DNA of 14,891 bases. It comes from Clostridia bacterium. Lineage in GTDB: Bacteria; Bacillota; Clostridia; Oscillospirales; UBA644. The notes under the pieces were generated by a model. The model saw only the letters and a list, made by a program, of their open reading frames with translations. It was not told where the DNA came from and searched no databases. The stretch is from assembly GCA_014872655.1 (NCBI GenBank), contig WHHJ01000050.1:1-14891 (forward strand), in the 5' to 3' direction. The position numbers and the translations under genes are program-made. This document shows, one piece after another, positions 1-6,323 of the stretch (position 1 is the stretch's first letter; each line of letters opens with the position of its first letter).

Positions 1-45
1 GCCTTTTTGTTATTTATTGTACGGCCGGGCGGTGATGGAAGATGA
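1..45 (+). CDS. C-terminal end of an unidentified upstream gene (partial)
   Basis: Frame 1 is open from the window edge and ends at a TGA at 43-45. It encodes a 14-residue tail, AFLLFIVRPGGDGR. The stop overlaps the ATG at 42 of the next gene as ATGA, an arrangement typical of translationally coupled genes. The next gene has no good ribosome site of its own, which supports coupling. The tail is too short to assign a family. Two other frames also contain stops in this stretch (TGA at 33-35, TAG at 62-64), so the frame choice rests only on the ATGA overlap. Confidence 0.35.
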   Translation, partial: AFLLFIVRPGGDGR

Positions 46-809
46 TTTTGGTACAAAATATTAGCAAAGATTTGCTGACGGTTGGATTTTATCAAACCAA
101 CACGGAAAAGCAGGTAGGCAGTGTTTGGATACAAAAAGAGATGACCGCAGAAGATATTGCAATCAAGTTAGCGGAATTGTCACGGTTTTTCGGTATCGAG
201 TCAGCCGTAGACGGAGCTGTGATTGCTTCGGTTTCCCCGCCGTTGACACAAGGGGTTGCTCAGGCGGTGAAATTGCTGTATGATGTGAACGCCTTGATTG
301 TCGGTCCCGGTGTAAAGAGCGGATTAAATATTAAAATTAACGATCCGTCACAGTTAGGGGCGGATTTGGTCGGTATGGCCGCCGGCGTTGTGGATCAATA
401 TTCTTTACCGTGTCTGTTGGTGAATTTATCGGACACAATGACAATCAGTTATATTGATGAGAATAAAGTATATGTAGGAACAGTTATTTATGCCGGGATG
501 TCTAATATTTTAAAGGCCTTGGTCGAAAATGCTGACTTGCTGAATTTTGTCACCCTTTCTGCGCCGCAAAAAGTATTGGGTACTGACACGACAGAAAGTA
601 TTCAGTCCGGGGTCATCTATGGCACGGCTTGTGTTGTGGATGGGTTTATTGATCGGATTGGGGAAAAATATCCGTATCATTCTGTTGTTTTGACAGGAAA
701 ATACGGTTCACTGGTTCAGCCTTATTGTAAAACGCCTATGACATTGGATCAAACCTTGTTGACCGATGGTTTGTATCGGATCTGCCTGCGGCAGAAAAAA
801 CGTATTTAG
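42..809 (+). CDS. Degenerate type III pantothenate kinase (CoaX/Baf) homologue, probable pseudoenzyme
   Basis: The 255-residue length and overall layout match CoaX, which phosphorylates pantothenate using ASKHA-fold phosphate loops. Recognisable parts are GLNIKINDPSQLGAD (94-108), T-ESIQSGVIYG (184-194) and the C-terminal LTDGLYRI. The catalytic motifs are altered. The N-terminal DxGNT phosphate loop reads QNISKD (5-10), so its Asp is Asn6. GADR reads GADL (Arg lost at 109; Asp108 kept). The VVDxGTATT loop reads VNLSDTMT (127-134), with Asn128 and Ser130 in place of Asp and Gly. The ATGG near the end reads LTGK (217-220). The frame is intact with no internal stop. The ATG at 42 overlaps the preceding stop and lacks a clear Shine-Dalgarno sequence. 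The gene lies just before panT and coaW. I infer loss of kinase activity and perhaps a regulatory or binding role. A highly divergent active enzyme is the alternative. Confidence 0.8.
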   Translation: MILVQNISKDLLTVGFYQTNTEKQVGSVWIQKEMTAEDIAIKLAELSRFFGIESAVDGAVIASVSPPLTQGVAQAVKLLYDVNALIVGPGVKSGLNIKINDPSQLGADLVGMAAGVVDQYSLPCLLVNLSDTMTISYIDENKVYVGTVIYAGMSNILKALVENADLLNFVTLSAPQKVLGTDTTESIQSGVIYGTACVVDGFIDRIGEKYPYHSVVLTGKYGSLVQPYCKTPMTLDQTLLTDGLYRICLRQKKRI

Positions 810-832
810 ATTATAATTTTTTAAATTATAAT
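810..832 (+). other. AT-only hairpin between the CoaX-like gene and panT
   Basis: Ten bases at 810-819 (ATTATAATTT) are perfectly complementary to 823-832, leaving a three-base loop, immediately after the TAG of the CoaX-like gene. No T-run follows, so it is not a standard intrinsic terminator. It may be an mRNA processing or stability element, or chance in AT-rich DNA. Confidence 0.35.
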
Positions 833-887
833 AAATAAAATTGCGCTGTATCTTTGGTTTTGTGAGAACAGCAGCAAGGAGGTTTTT

Positions 888-1529
888 ATGAACAAAACAA
901 ATGCATCCAAAAAGGTAAGAACATTGACTTACCTGGCTGTTTTAACAGCAATCATTTTTTTACTATCCTTTACTCCGATCGGATATTTGAAAATTGGAGT
1001 GCTGGAAATTTCGTTTTTGACCATACCCGTCATTATCGGCGCGATGGTACTGGGCCCTGTTGGCGGCGCGATTTTAGGCGGCGTTTTTGGGTTAACGAGT
1101 TTTCTGACCTGTATTGGCGTTGGAGTTCCGAGTGCTTTTGGCGCCGAGTTGTTTCAGATCAATCCGTTTTACACGTTTATCGTGTGCTTTATTCCTCGGG
1201 TATTAGTAGGATTGCTTGCAGGTCTTTTATTCCGTGGGTTGCAAAAAATAGACAGAACCAAAATCGTTTCATATGGCGTTACCGGTTTATGCGGCGCGCT
1301 GTTTAATACGATTTTATTTACCGGCAGCCTTTTGTTGTTGTTTTGGCATACGGATTTTATTCAGGGTTTAGCCGCCGGGCAAAATATTTTGGCTTTTGTG
1401 GTTGGATTTGTAGGACTAAACGGTTTGGTAGAGGCTTTGGTATGTTTTGTGGTTTCTTCTGCAGTCAGCAAGGCTTTGGTTCATTTTATTCCAGCAAATC
1501 CTGTTCTGAAAGAAAAGAAACCGGAATAA
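888..1529 (+). CDS. panT: ECF transporter S component, pantothenate type (PanT)
   Basis: A 213-residue, very hydrophobic protein with about six membrane segments. The S component of an energy-coupling-factor transporter binds the vitamin and is driven by the shared EcfA/A'/T module, which is not in this window. Visible hallmarks are the AxxxA helix motif (AVLTA, 17-21), used to dock on EcfT, and the PanT-like TM1-TM2 region with FTPIGYLKIG and IPVIIGAMVLGPVGGAILGG. A strong ribosome site (AAGGAGG) lies just before the ATG. Placement directly before a pantothenate kinase supports pantothenate as the substrate: import followed by trapping through phosphorylation. Substrate assignment rests on family resemblance and context. 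Another vitamin is possible but less likely. Confidence 0.82.
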   Translation: MNKTNASKKVRTLTYLAVLTAIIFLLSFTPIGYLKIGVLEISFLTIPVIIGAMVLGPVGGAILGGVFGLTSFLTCIGVGVPSAFGAELFQINPFYTFIVCFIPRVLVGLLAGLLFRGLQKIDRTKIVSYGVTGLCGALFNTILFTGSLLLLFWHTDFIQGLAAGQNILAFVVGFVGLNGLVEALVCFVVSSAVSKALVHFIPANPVLKEKKPE

Positions 1530-1570
1530 GTATTAGTGCGTAGTATTTGACAAGAGAGCGGAGAATCATT

Positions 1571-2374
1571 ATGAATGTGATCGGAATCGATGTCGGCGGC
1601 AGTACGACAAAAATAATTGGAGTTCGGGATGGAGTTTGGTCGACGCCTTTACAGGTAAAGGCGACCGATCCGCTGACTTCGATATACGGAGCCTTTGGTC
1701 GGTATATTGCAGAGGCGGGGCTTGGTCTTCAGGACATTTCTTGTATTAAAATTACCGGTGTCGGTTCCGGTTGTGTGAAAGATCAAATCTACGGTATCCG
1801 GACCGAAAAAATCGATGAGTTTCGTGCCATTGGTTTAGGCGGCGAAAAACTTTCCGGATTACAGCGAGCAATTATTGTAAGTATGGGAACCGGGACGGCT
1901 TTTGTGCATGCGGACGGTCAGAACATCTTTCATATGGGCGGTACCGGTGTTGGCGGAGGTACGTTAGTGGGGTTGTCTTCCTTGCTGTTAGGCGTTCAGA
2001 ATGTTGACAGTATTGTAGAATTGGCTAAAACAGGAAATTTACAAAACGTCGATATTAGTATCGGAGACATGAATTCTAACGGAGAATATATGCCGTCTAA
2101 TGTTACAGCCTCTAACTTTGGCAAAGTAACTGATTTTACAACCAAATCCGACATCGCGGCTGGAATTGTCAATATGGTTTTTCAAACGATCGGTATGATG
2201 TCGGTCTTTACCAGCAGGATCGATGATATTCGGGATGTAGTTCTGTGCGGAAGTTTGGCAACAATTCCAAGTACTCAGGAGCATTTTGCGATGATTGAAG
2301 AGTTGCACGGAGTTCATTTCCATATTCCGGATCATGCGGAGTATGCTACGGCGCTTGGAGCTGCGTTGGCTTAA
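1571..2374 (+). CDS. coaW: Type II pantothenate kinase (CoaW)
   Basis: The 267-residue protein catalyses ATP-dependent phosphorylation of pantothenate, the first step of coenzyme A synthesis, in the cytosol. The ASKHA signatures are intact: IGIDVGGSTTK (4-14) for phosphate 1, GVGSGC (63-68), the catalytic Glu83 in KIDEFRAIG, VSMGTGTAF (103-111) for phosphate 2, and GGTGVGGGT (123-131). The length matches the staphylococcal-type enzyme. A longer in-frame reading begins at a TTG (1547). I prefer the ATG at 1571 because GCGGAG sits at 1557-1562 with suitable spacing and the protein then begins MNVIGIDVGG as in the family. The gene follows panT by 41 bases and precedes the deaminase by 25, so one operon is likely. 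This is probably the functional kinase of the locus, given the degenerate CoaX-like gene upstream. Confidence 0.9.
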   Translation: MNVIGIDVGGSTTKIIGVRDGVWSTPLQVKATDPLTSIYGAFGRYIAEAGLGLQDISCIKITGVGSGCVKDQIYGIRTEKIDEFRAIGLGGEKLSGLQRAIIVSMGTGTAFVHADGQNIFHMGGTGVGGGTLVGLSSLLLGVQNVDSIVELAKTGNLQNVDISIGDMNSNGEYMPSNVTASNFGKVTDFTTKSDIAAGIVNMVFQTIGMMSVFTSRIDDIRDVVLCGSLATIPSTQEHFAMIEELHGVHFHIPDHAEYATALGAALA

Positions 2375-2399
2375 TGCAGAGAAACGAAAGGGTAAAATC

Positions 2400-2813
2400 A
2401 TGGATTTTTTAGCATTAACACAGGCGGATTATGATTTGATTCAGGAGGCTTTAGCTGTTTTGGCAGAGCATTTTGATCTAGGTGTCTATCATCATACCGT
2501 TGGATGTGCAGTACGCTGTAAAAACGGGAATATCTATCGTGGTATCAACTGTGATGGAATTCACGGATCTTGCGCAGAGTATATTACGATCGGTAATGCG
2601 ATTTGTGCAGGAGAGCGGGAGTTTGATACGATTGTCGCCGTGCACGAACATGCTCCGAATAAGTTATATGCACCTTGTGGCAATTGTAGGCAAATGCTGA
2701 TTGAATATTGCCCGGATATCCATGTTATTTTAAATGACGATGAAGGAAATATCCGAAAGGTGTGTATTCGGGATTTATTGCCGTTTGCCTGGAAGCAGGC
2801 ACCGGATTTTTAA
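2400..2813 (+). CDS. Cytidine deaminase family protein, blasticidin-S-deaminase-like
   Basis: A 137-residue zinc-dependent deaminase. The zinc/catalytic motif CAE is at 58-60 (Cys58 ligand, Glu60 proton shuttle) and PCGNC at 92-96 supplies the other two cysteines. Spacing and length fit the tetrameric CDA/BSD superfamily. The stretch around SCAEYITIGNA and the region leading to PCGNCRQML look more like blasticidin S deaminase than standard Cdd, because the NxExxxY nucleoside-binding motif is absent before CAE. The upstream extension of the reading frame to 2295 overlaps coaW and is rejected. The ATG at 2400 has AAAGGG at 2387-2392. It is the last gene of the pan operon, before a terminator. 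The substrate is unknown: free cytidine or another aminated base or nucleoside. Confidence 0.82.
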   Translation: MDFLALTQADYDLIQEALAVLAEHFDLGVYHHTVGCAVRCKNGNIYRGINCDGIHGSCAEYITIGNAICAGEREFDTIVAVHEHAPNKLYAPCGNCRQMLIEYCPDIHVILNDDEGNIRKVCIRDLLPFAWKQAPDF

Positions 2814-2830
2814 AAAGAAGACAAGAGTGT

Positions 2831-2864
2831 AAAAGGATGCTGTCATTATGGCAGGATCCTTTTT
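2831..2864 (+). terminator. Intrinsic terminator of the pan operon
   Basis: The arm AAAGGAT-g-CTGTC pairs with GGCAG-g-ATCCTTT across a short loop, with one internal G/G mismatch and one G-T pair. A T-run follows at 2860-2864. It starts 18 bases after the deaminase stop. Confidence 0.75.
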
Positions 2865-2982
2865 ATATGCTCAAAATTGTTATATATTTATATATAATGA
2901 AAGAGGATTTGTATGCAGTGGTATCGCTTGCGTTTTTGTCGTTAAATAAATTTCTGTACGAGTTATCGTATGCATTCTTGGC

Positions 2983-3016
2983 AAAAATACTCCCTGTATA
3001 ACAGGGAGTATTTTTT
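2983..3016. terminator. Bidirectional intrinsic terminator between convergent operons
   Basis: A perfect 12-base arm AATACTCCCTGT (2986-2997) and its complement (3001-3012) flank a three-base loop. T-runs flank the stem on both strands, which suits termination of the + strand pan operon (second stop) and the - strand thiamine operon, whose last stop codon is at 3019. Confidence 0.88.
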
Positions 3017-3018
3017 AA

Positions 3019-3768
3019 TTATGATAAAGCGGAAAGATTTAACATTTCGGTGATCTGCCGTTTATAGATCAGAAACTGATCTGTCAAACAAAAATCTTTT
3101 GCACGCGGTTTGGGTTCGGAAACGGAAATCTCTCCAATAATTTTGCCCGGACTGTCGCCTAAAATATAGATGCGATCTGATAATAAAATTGCCTCATCAA
3201 TATCATGTGTAATAAATAGGGTTGATAAGTTAATTTTTTGCATCACGGATAAATACCAGTCATGCATGGAAGATTTTGTAATCGTGTCCAGCGCACTAAA
3301 AGGTTCATCCAGCAATGCTACTTTTGTAGCAGACAAATAAGTCCGCAGTAAAGCCGCCCGTTGCCGCATTCCGCCGGATAATTGGTGCGGATATTTGTAT
3401 TCTGTTCCGGCAAGCCCGAATTCCGCAAAATAGGGCAGGGCTGTTTGCCGGGCTTTCTTTTTAGAAATCTTTTGGATACGCAGCGGCAGACAGACATTAT
3501 CGATGACCTTTTTGTAGGGCAACAGTAAATCCTTTTGCAGCATATAACTGATGTATCCGGGCTTTGATGTGATATCTTCTCCGTCCAAAAGCACTTGTCC
3601 GCAATCTGGCTGCAAAAGTCCTGCAATAATATGAAATAGGGTGGTCTTTCCTGCACCGCTGACGCCTAACAGACAAACCAATTCTCGCTGTTCCAGATGT
3701 AGATTGATATCCTCAATTACCGTCTTGTCCGGATAGCTTTTGGTGATATGTTGAACTTCGAGCAACAT
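3019..3768 (-). CDS. thiZ: ABC transporter ATP-binding protein, thiamine-precursor type (ThiZ)
   Basis: The 249-residue ATPase energises import through the permease encoded upstream. It has all ATPase motifs: Walker A GVSGAGKTT (35-43), Q-loop Gln78, signature LSGGMRQR (130-137), Walker B VALLDE (150-155), D-loop SALD (158-161) and H-loop His188. It resembles the nitrate/sulfonate/taurine/HMP importer ATPases. It is the last gene of the TPP-controlled operon, with 4 bases separating it from thiY. No Shine-Dalgarno sequence is visible before the ATG at 3768, so it probably relies on coupling to thiY translation. Assignment to the thiamine pyrimidine precursor (formylaminopyrimidine/HMP) comes from the riboswitch and neighbours rather than from the ATPase itself. 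Confidence 0.87.
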   Translation of the reverse strand: MLLEVQHITKSYPDKTVIEDINLHLEQRELVCLLGVSGAGKTTLFHIIAGLLQPDCGQVLLDGEDITSKPGYISYMLQKDLLLPYKKVIDNVCLPLRIQKISKKKARQTALPYFAEFGLAGTEYKYPHQLSGGMRQRAALLRTYLSATKVALLDEPFSALDTITKSSMHDWYLSVMQKINLSTLFITHDIDEAILLSDRIYILGDSPGKIIGEISVSEPKPRAKDFCLTDQFLIYKRQITEMLNLSALS

Positions 3769-3772
3769 GGTT

Positions 3773-4786
3773 TTATTGAGGCAGATAATCGTTGGTATAT
3801 CCGATTCCGCTCAGATTTTTAGAGGTTAGACCGTTGTCGTATAACCATTGATAGAAAGCATCCCATCTGGTCGGATCGATATATCCCCATTGCTCGACTT
3901 CGGCTTTATATTCTCCGGCAAGGTAGTTCTGGCTTCTCTTCACTAATTCTTCACTGCCTTTGAGAGAGCCGGTATCGTCTCCGTCAATCAGGATCTGTGC
4001 CGCTTCGTCCGGATTTTGAATGGCGTATTCATACCCCTTCATCGTTGCTTCCAGAAACGCTTTTGCCGTTTGTGGATCACTGTTCAAAAAGTCATTGTTT
4101 GCAACCAATACCGGGGTGTAGTAGTCAAACGTCGGATTTAAGTCTTTAAAATAGAAGATGTCAAAATCTAATCCGCTGATTTCAGCTGAGATTCCTGCCC
4201 AGGCATAATAAACCCAAATCGCATCTGTTTGGTTGGTTCGCAGTGCTTCCGCCTCATCGTAAAAGTTGTTCGGAATCATGGTAACCTTGCTGAAATCTCC
4301 ACCGTCCTGTTCTACTATGGATTGCATCATTTTTTGCTCGATCGGTAAGTTCCAGGTTGCGTAGCTGTGTCCTTGCAGTCCGCTCGGACGATCCATTCCT
4401 TCGCCCTTTCTGGAGATGATGCCCGAGGTGTTATGTTGAATTAAGGTGGCAACGGCCGTCACGTTCAACGGCTCGTCTGAGTCTAAAGCGCCGACCATCG
4501 TATCCTGGGCGTCGATTGCAAATTGGGCCTGATTCGAGGCGCACAGCATCAGCGCGCTGTCTTCCATAGGCTGGATGATTTCCACTTCAATGCCGGCTTC
4601 TTGGTAAAAACCTTTCGCCTGCGCAACATAAAAACCGGTGTGATTGGTGTTTGGGGTCCAATCTAAACTAAGTGTAATTTTTTTTGTTTGAGTCTGGTCA
4701 TCTGTTGTTTGTGCAGGGTTTTGAACGCATGCGCATAACCCTAAAACGATTGTCAGCATCAATACAACAGCTATTATTTTTTTCAT
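3773..4786 (-). CDS. thiY: Substrate-binding lipoprotein for thiamine pyrimidine precursor (ThiY, NMT1/THI5-like)
   Basis: The 337-residue extracellular binding protein has a lipoprotein signal: MKK, a hydrophobic stretch, then the lipobox LCAC with lipidated Cys20. The mature start contains the family hallmark LDWTPNTNHTGFYVAQAKGFY, followed by the NMT1/THI5-like fold. Known ThiY proteins bind N-formyl-4-amino-5-aminomethyl-2-methylpyrimidine, a thiamine breakdown product, and deliver it to ThiXZ. The ribosome site AGGAG lies in the last codons of the permease gene, which ends 3 bases before this ATG. HMP itself or a related pyrimidine are alternative ligands. Confidence 0.88.
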   Translation of the reverse strand: MKKIIAVVLMLTIVLGLCACVQNPAQTTDDQTQTKKITLSLDWTPNTNHTGFYVAQAKGFYQEAGIEVEIIQPMEDSALMLCASNQAQFAIDAQDTMVGALDSDEPLNVTAVATLIQHNTSGIISRKGEGMDRPSGLQGHSYATWNLPIEQKMMQSIVEQDGGDFSKVTMIPNNFYDEAEALRTNQTDAIWVYYAWAGISAEISGLDFDIFYFKDLNPTFDYYTPVLVANNDFLNSDPQTAKAFLEATMKGYEYAIQNPDEAAQILIDGDDTGSLKGSEELVKRSQNYLAGEYKAEVEQWGYIDPTRWDAFYQWLYDNGLTSKNLSGIGYTNDYLPQ

Positions 4787-4789
4787 TTT

Positions 4790-5575
4790 TTATTCTCCTA
4801 ACTTTTTTTGTTTTTTATCTGCATGAGTCCATGGCATTGCTGCTTTTTGAAGCAGTTGCACAACAAATACCAGCACTAAGCTGAGTACAATGATCAGCAG
4901 AATCACGGCAAACATCTTGTCAAAAGCGTATGCTTTTTTTACCCGAGTCATATAAACGCCGATTCCTGCTGTTCCGCCAAGCCATTCGGCAATCAAGGCG
5001 CCTACAAGTGCATAAGATGCAGAAACCCGAAGCCCTGCAAAAAAATTCCCGATCGAGCTGGGGAGTTTTAAATGGAAGAAGATTTGTCTTCTGGTAGCAC
5101 CCATGGCCTTCATTAAACAGATTGCGTCTTCATCTGCACCGGAAAAGCCGTCCAGCAAATTAATGGCAATCGGAAAGAAGGTGGTAATGGTTACCAGGGC
5201 AATTTTGGGGGCCATGTCATATCCCATCCAGAGTACCAGCAGCGGAGCCAATGCAATGGTGGGAATGGTTTGAGTAATAACCAGAATTGGATATAAAGCT
5301 TTTTTAACAAAAGCAAACCGATCCATAACCGTGGCCGTTATAAAAGCCAATGCAATTCCCAGCAATAAGCCATAGGCGGCTTCTTGAACCGTGATCAGCA
5401 GGTGACGCAATAAGATAGAAAAATCTGTTACAAAGACCTTTGCTACATCAATCGGTGAAGGCAACATATAAGCGGGAACGAGTTTTTCTTCTCCGACAAA
5501 AAGCCAGATCAGAAACAGAATTCCAAGAGATACGACAGGCGCTATTTTATTGGTGATATTTTGAAACTTTTTCAT
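4790..5575 (-). CDS. thiX: ABC transporter permease, thiamine-precursor type (ThiX)
   Basis: A 261-residue membrane protein with about six hydrophobic segments, the first near 11-27. The cytoplasmic EAA-like loop that docks the ATPase is seen at about 150-172 (AICLMKAMGATRRQIF..KLP). It belongs to the BPD permease family (SsuC/TauC/ThiX). Its ATG at 5575 lies inside the end of the thiamine-binding-protein gene, a 29-base overlap in a different frame. No obvious ribosome site is placed just before it, which suggests translational coupling. Together with ThiY and ThiZ it forms a complete importer. Confidence 0.88.
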   Translation of the reverse strand: MKKFQNITNKIAPVVSLGILFLIWLFVGEEKLVPAYMLPSPIDVAKVFVTDFSILLRHLLITVQEAAYGLLLGIALAFITATVMDRFAFVKKALYPILVITQTIPTIALAPLLVLWMGYDMAPKIALVTITTFFPIAINLLDGFSGADEDAICLMKAMGATRRQIFFHLKLPSSIGNFFAGLRVSASYALVGALIAEWLGGTAGIGVYMTRVKKAYAFDKMFAVILLIIVLSLVLVFVVQLLQKAAMPWTHADKKQKKLGE

Positions 5576-5846
5576 CGATAGTCAATACTTCGCCTTCCGG
5601 TCTGTAGACAATTTTGACATACGCCGATACACTGGCGCATCCTGCTTTGATTGCCACTTTTTGACATTCTTTCACAATATCTAACAGTTGATCATAATCG
5701 TCCGACTCAATGGTCGTTTCAAACGGACCTACATAATAGGATAGTCCGGTGCTTTTGATGTAGGCGATTACTTCGTCTACAATGCGAACCAGTTCTGTTG
5801 TGTTTTCCGCTTCGGGCAATACTTGGATTGCAACGCTTGCGTTCAT
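5547..5846 (-). CDS. Thiamine-binding protein, YkoF/MTH1187 (DUF77) family
   Basis: A 99-residue ferredoxin-like-fold protein beginning MNASVAIQVLP, the usual start of the Thiamine_BP/DUF77 family, with the central LSYYVGPFETTIES (35-48) matching the family's conserved region. Members bind thiamine or HMP in the cytosol; B. subtilis YkoF is encoded with an HMP transporter. The frame stays open upstream to 5951, but that would translate the riboswitch terminator. The ATG at 5846 has an excellent CGGAGGG site (complement at 5855-5861) and lies downstream of the terminator. It is the first gene of the TPP-regulated operon, so TPP should lower its expression. Confidence 0.85.
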   Translation of the reverse strand: MNASVAIQVLPEAENTTELVRIVDEVIAYIKSTGLSYYVGPFETTIESDDYDQLLDIVKECQKVAIKAGCASVSAYVKIVYRPEGEVLTIDEKVSKYHQ

Positions 5847-5882
5847 ACTAAAATCCCTCCGAAAAAAATAAAAATAGTATAA

Positions 5883-5920
5883 TAAAACGCACCGTTTGGA
5901 CAAACCAAAGGTGCGTTGTT
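5883..5920 (-). terminator. Riboswitch-controlled intrinsic terminator
   Basis: On the - strand ACGCACC-t-TTGG pairs with CCAA-a-CGGTGCGT around a short loop and is followed by TTTTATT. It lies between the TPP aptamer and the first ribosome site, the expected position of a terminator expression platform. I did not work out the competing antiterminator pairing. Confidence 0.82.
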
Positions 5921-5923
5921 TTC

Positions 5924-6012
5924 TTATCGTCCCTACGTTGGCATTATCCAAATCAGGTTATGGGTCGAAGTTGATTACTTCCTCTCAGCCCGCTCACGAG
6001 CTCCCCGCTTTT
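5924..6012 (-). promoter_or_regulatory. TPP (thiamine pyrophosphate) riboswitch
   Basis: On the - strand the core blocks appear in order: GCGGGGAGC (from 6008), GGGCTGAGAGG (CTGAGA at 5988-5983), GACCC, then ACCTGATTTGGATAATGCCA (5958-5939) and CGTAGGGA. These are the conserved pyrimidine- and pyrophosphate-sensing parts of the THI element. The closing helix P1 is not obvious: the bases outside GGGG and GGGA do not pair well by eye. With the downstream terminator, TPP binding should stop transcription of the thiamine-binding protein and the thiXYZ genes. Confidence 0.95.
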
Positions 6013-6022
6013 ATTGTTTTGT

Positions 6023-6051
6023 ATTATAGCACAAATAGACGAAGATGTCAA
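6023..6051 (-). promoter_or_regulatory. Consensus sigma-A promoter of the thiamine operon
   Basis: On the - strand TTGACA (complement at 6046-6051) is followed by exactly 17 bases and TATAAT (complement at 6023-6028). Both hexamers match the consensus at every position. Transcription would begin near 6016, just before the riboswitch. The -35 box starts only 9 bases after the stop codon of the upstream 74-residue gene. Confidence 0.9.
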
Positions 6052-6060
6052 TCCTTTCTT

Positions 6061-6285
6061 TTATCTGTCAAAACAATCCTTATATTTTTGAGCATAAATT
6101 TGATATTTATCCTGGATGACATCTTTTGCAGATTTTAATCTGTTCGAAACCTGCCCGGCAATTCGGCTGGCATTTTCGTTCTTGTTAACAAGCATGATAA
6201 TAGCAGAAATAGCCACGCCGATAATCAATGCCGCAACGCAAACCTTTAAAATTGTTTTTACTGAAATCGTGATCGTCTTGTCCAT
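6061..6285 (-). CDS. Small single-span membrane protein of unknown function
   Basis: A 74-residue protein with one membrane segment at about 13-34 (ILKVCVAALIIGVAISAIIM is its core) and a charged, helix-prone tail ending in KYKDCFDR. The positive/hydrophobic pattern cannot fix topology with certainty. A textbook ribosome site, AAAGGAGG with a 7-base spacer, precedes the ATG at 6285, so translation is likely. It is the last gene of the - strand cluster, 38 bases after the 32-residue gene. No terminator is visible between it and the thiamine promoter. I do not recognise a family. Confidence 0.75.
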   Translation of the reverse strand: MDKTITISVKTILKVCVAALIIGVAISAIIMLVNKNENASRIAGQVSNRLKSAKDVIQDKYQIYAQKYKDCFDR

Positions 6286-6323
6286 AACAAATCCTCCTTT
6301 AAACTTAACTTATTATATGATAT

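Noticed and set aside
1547..1570. TTG start adding eight residues to CoaW
   Set aside because: The ATG at 1571 has a well-placed GCGGAG and gives the standard MNVIGIDVGG beginning.
2295..2399. Upstream extension of the deaminase into coaW
   Set aside because: It is a shadow of the coaW reading frame. The ATG at 2400 has a suitable ribosome site and begins the domain.
2898..3001. Short + strand frames between the deaminase and thiZ, including a 34-residue ORF from 2898 and a 10-residue ORF from 2913 with a GAGG site
   Set aside because: They lie between two terminators, the putative start overlaps a TATAAT-like string, the longer frame runs through the bidirectional terminator stem, and no recognisable product results.
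5547..5951. Longer N-terminal version of the thiamine-binding protein starting at 5951
   Set aside because: The added part would translate the end of the riboswitch and its terminator. The ATG at 5846 has a strong ribosome site and gives the family's usual start.
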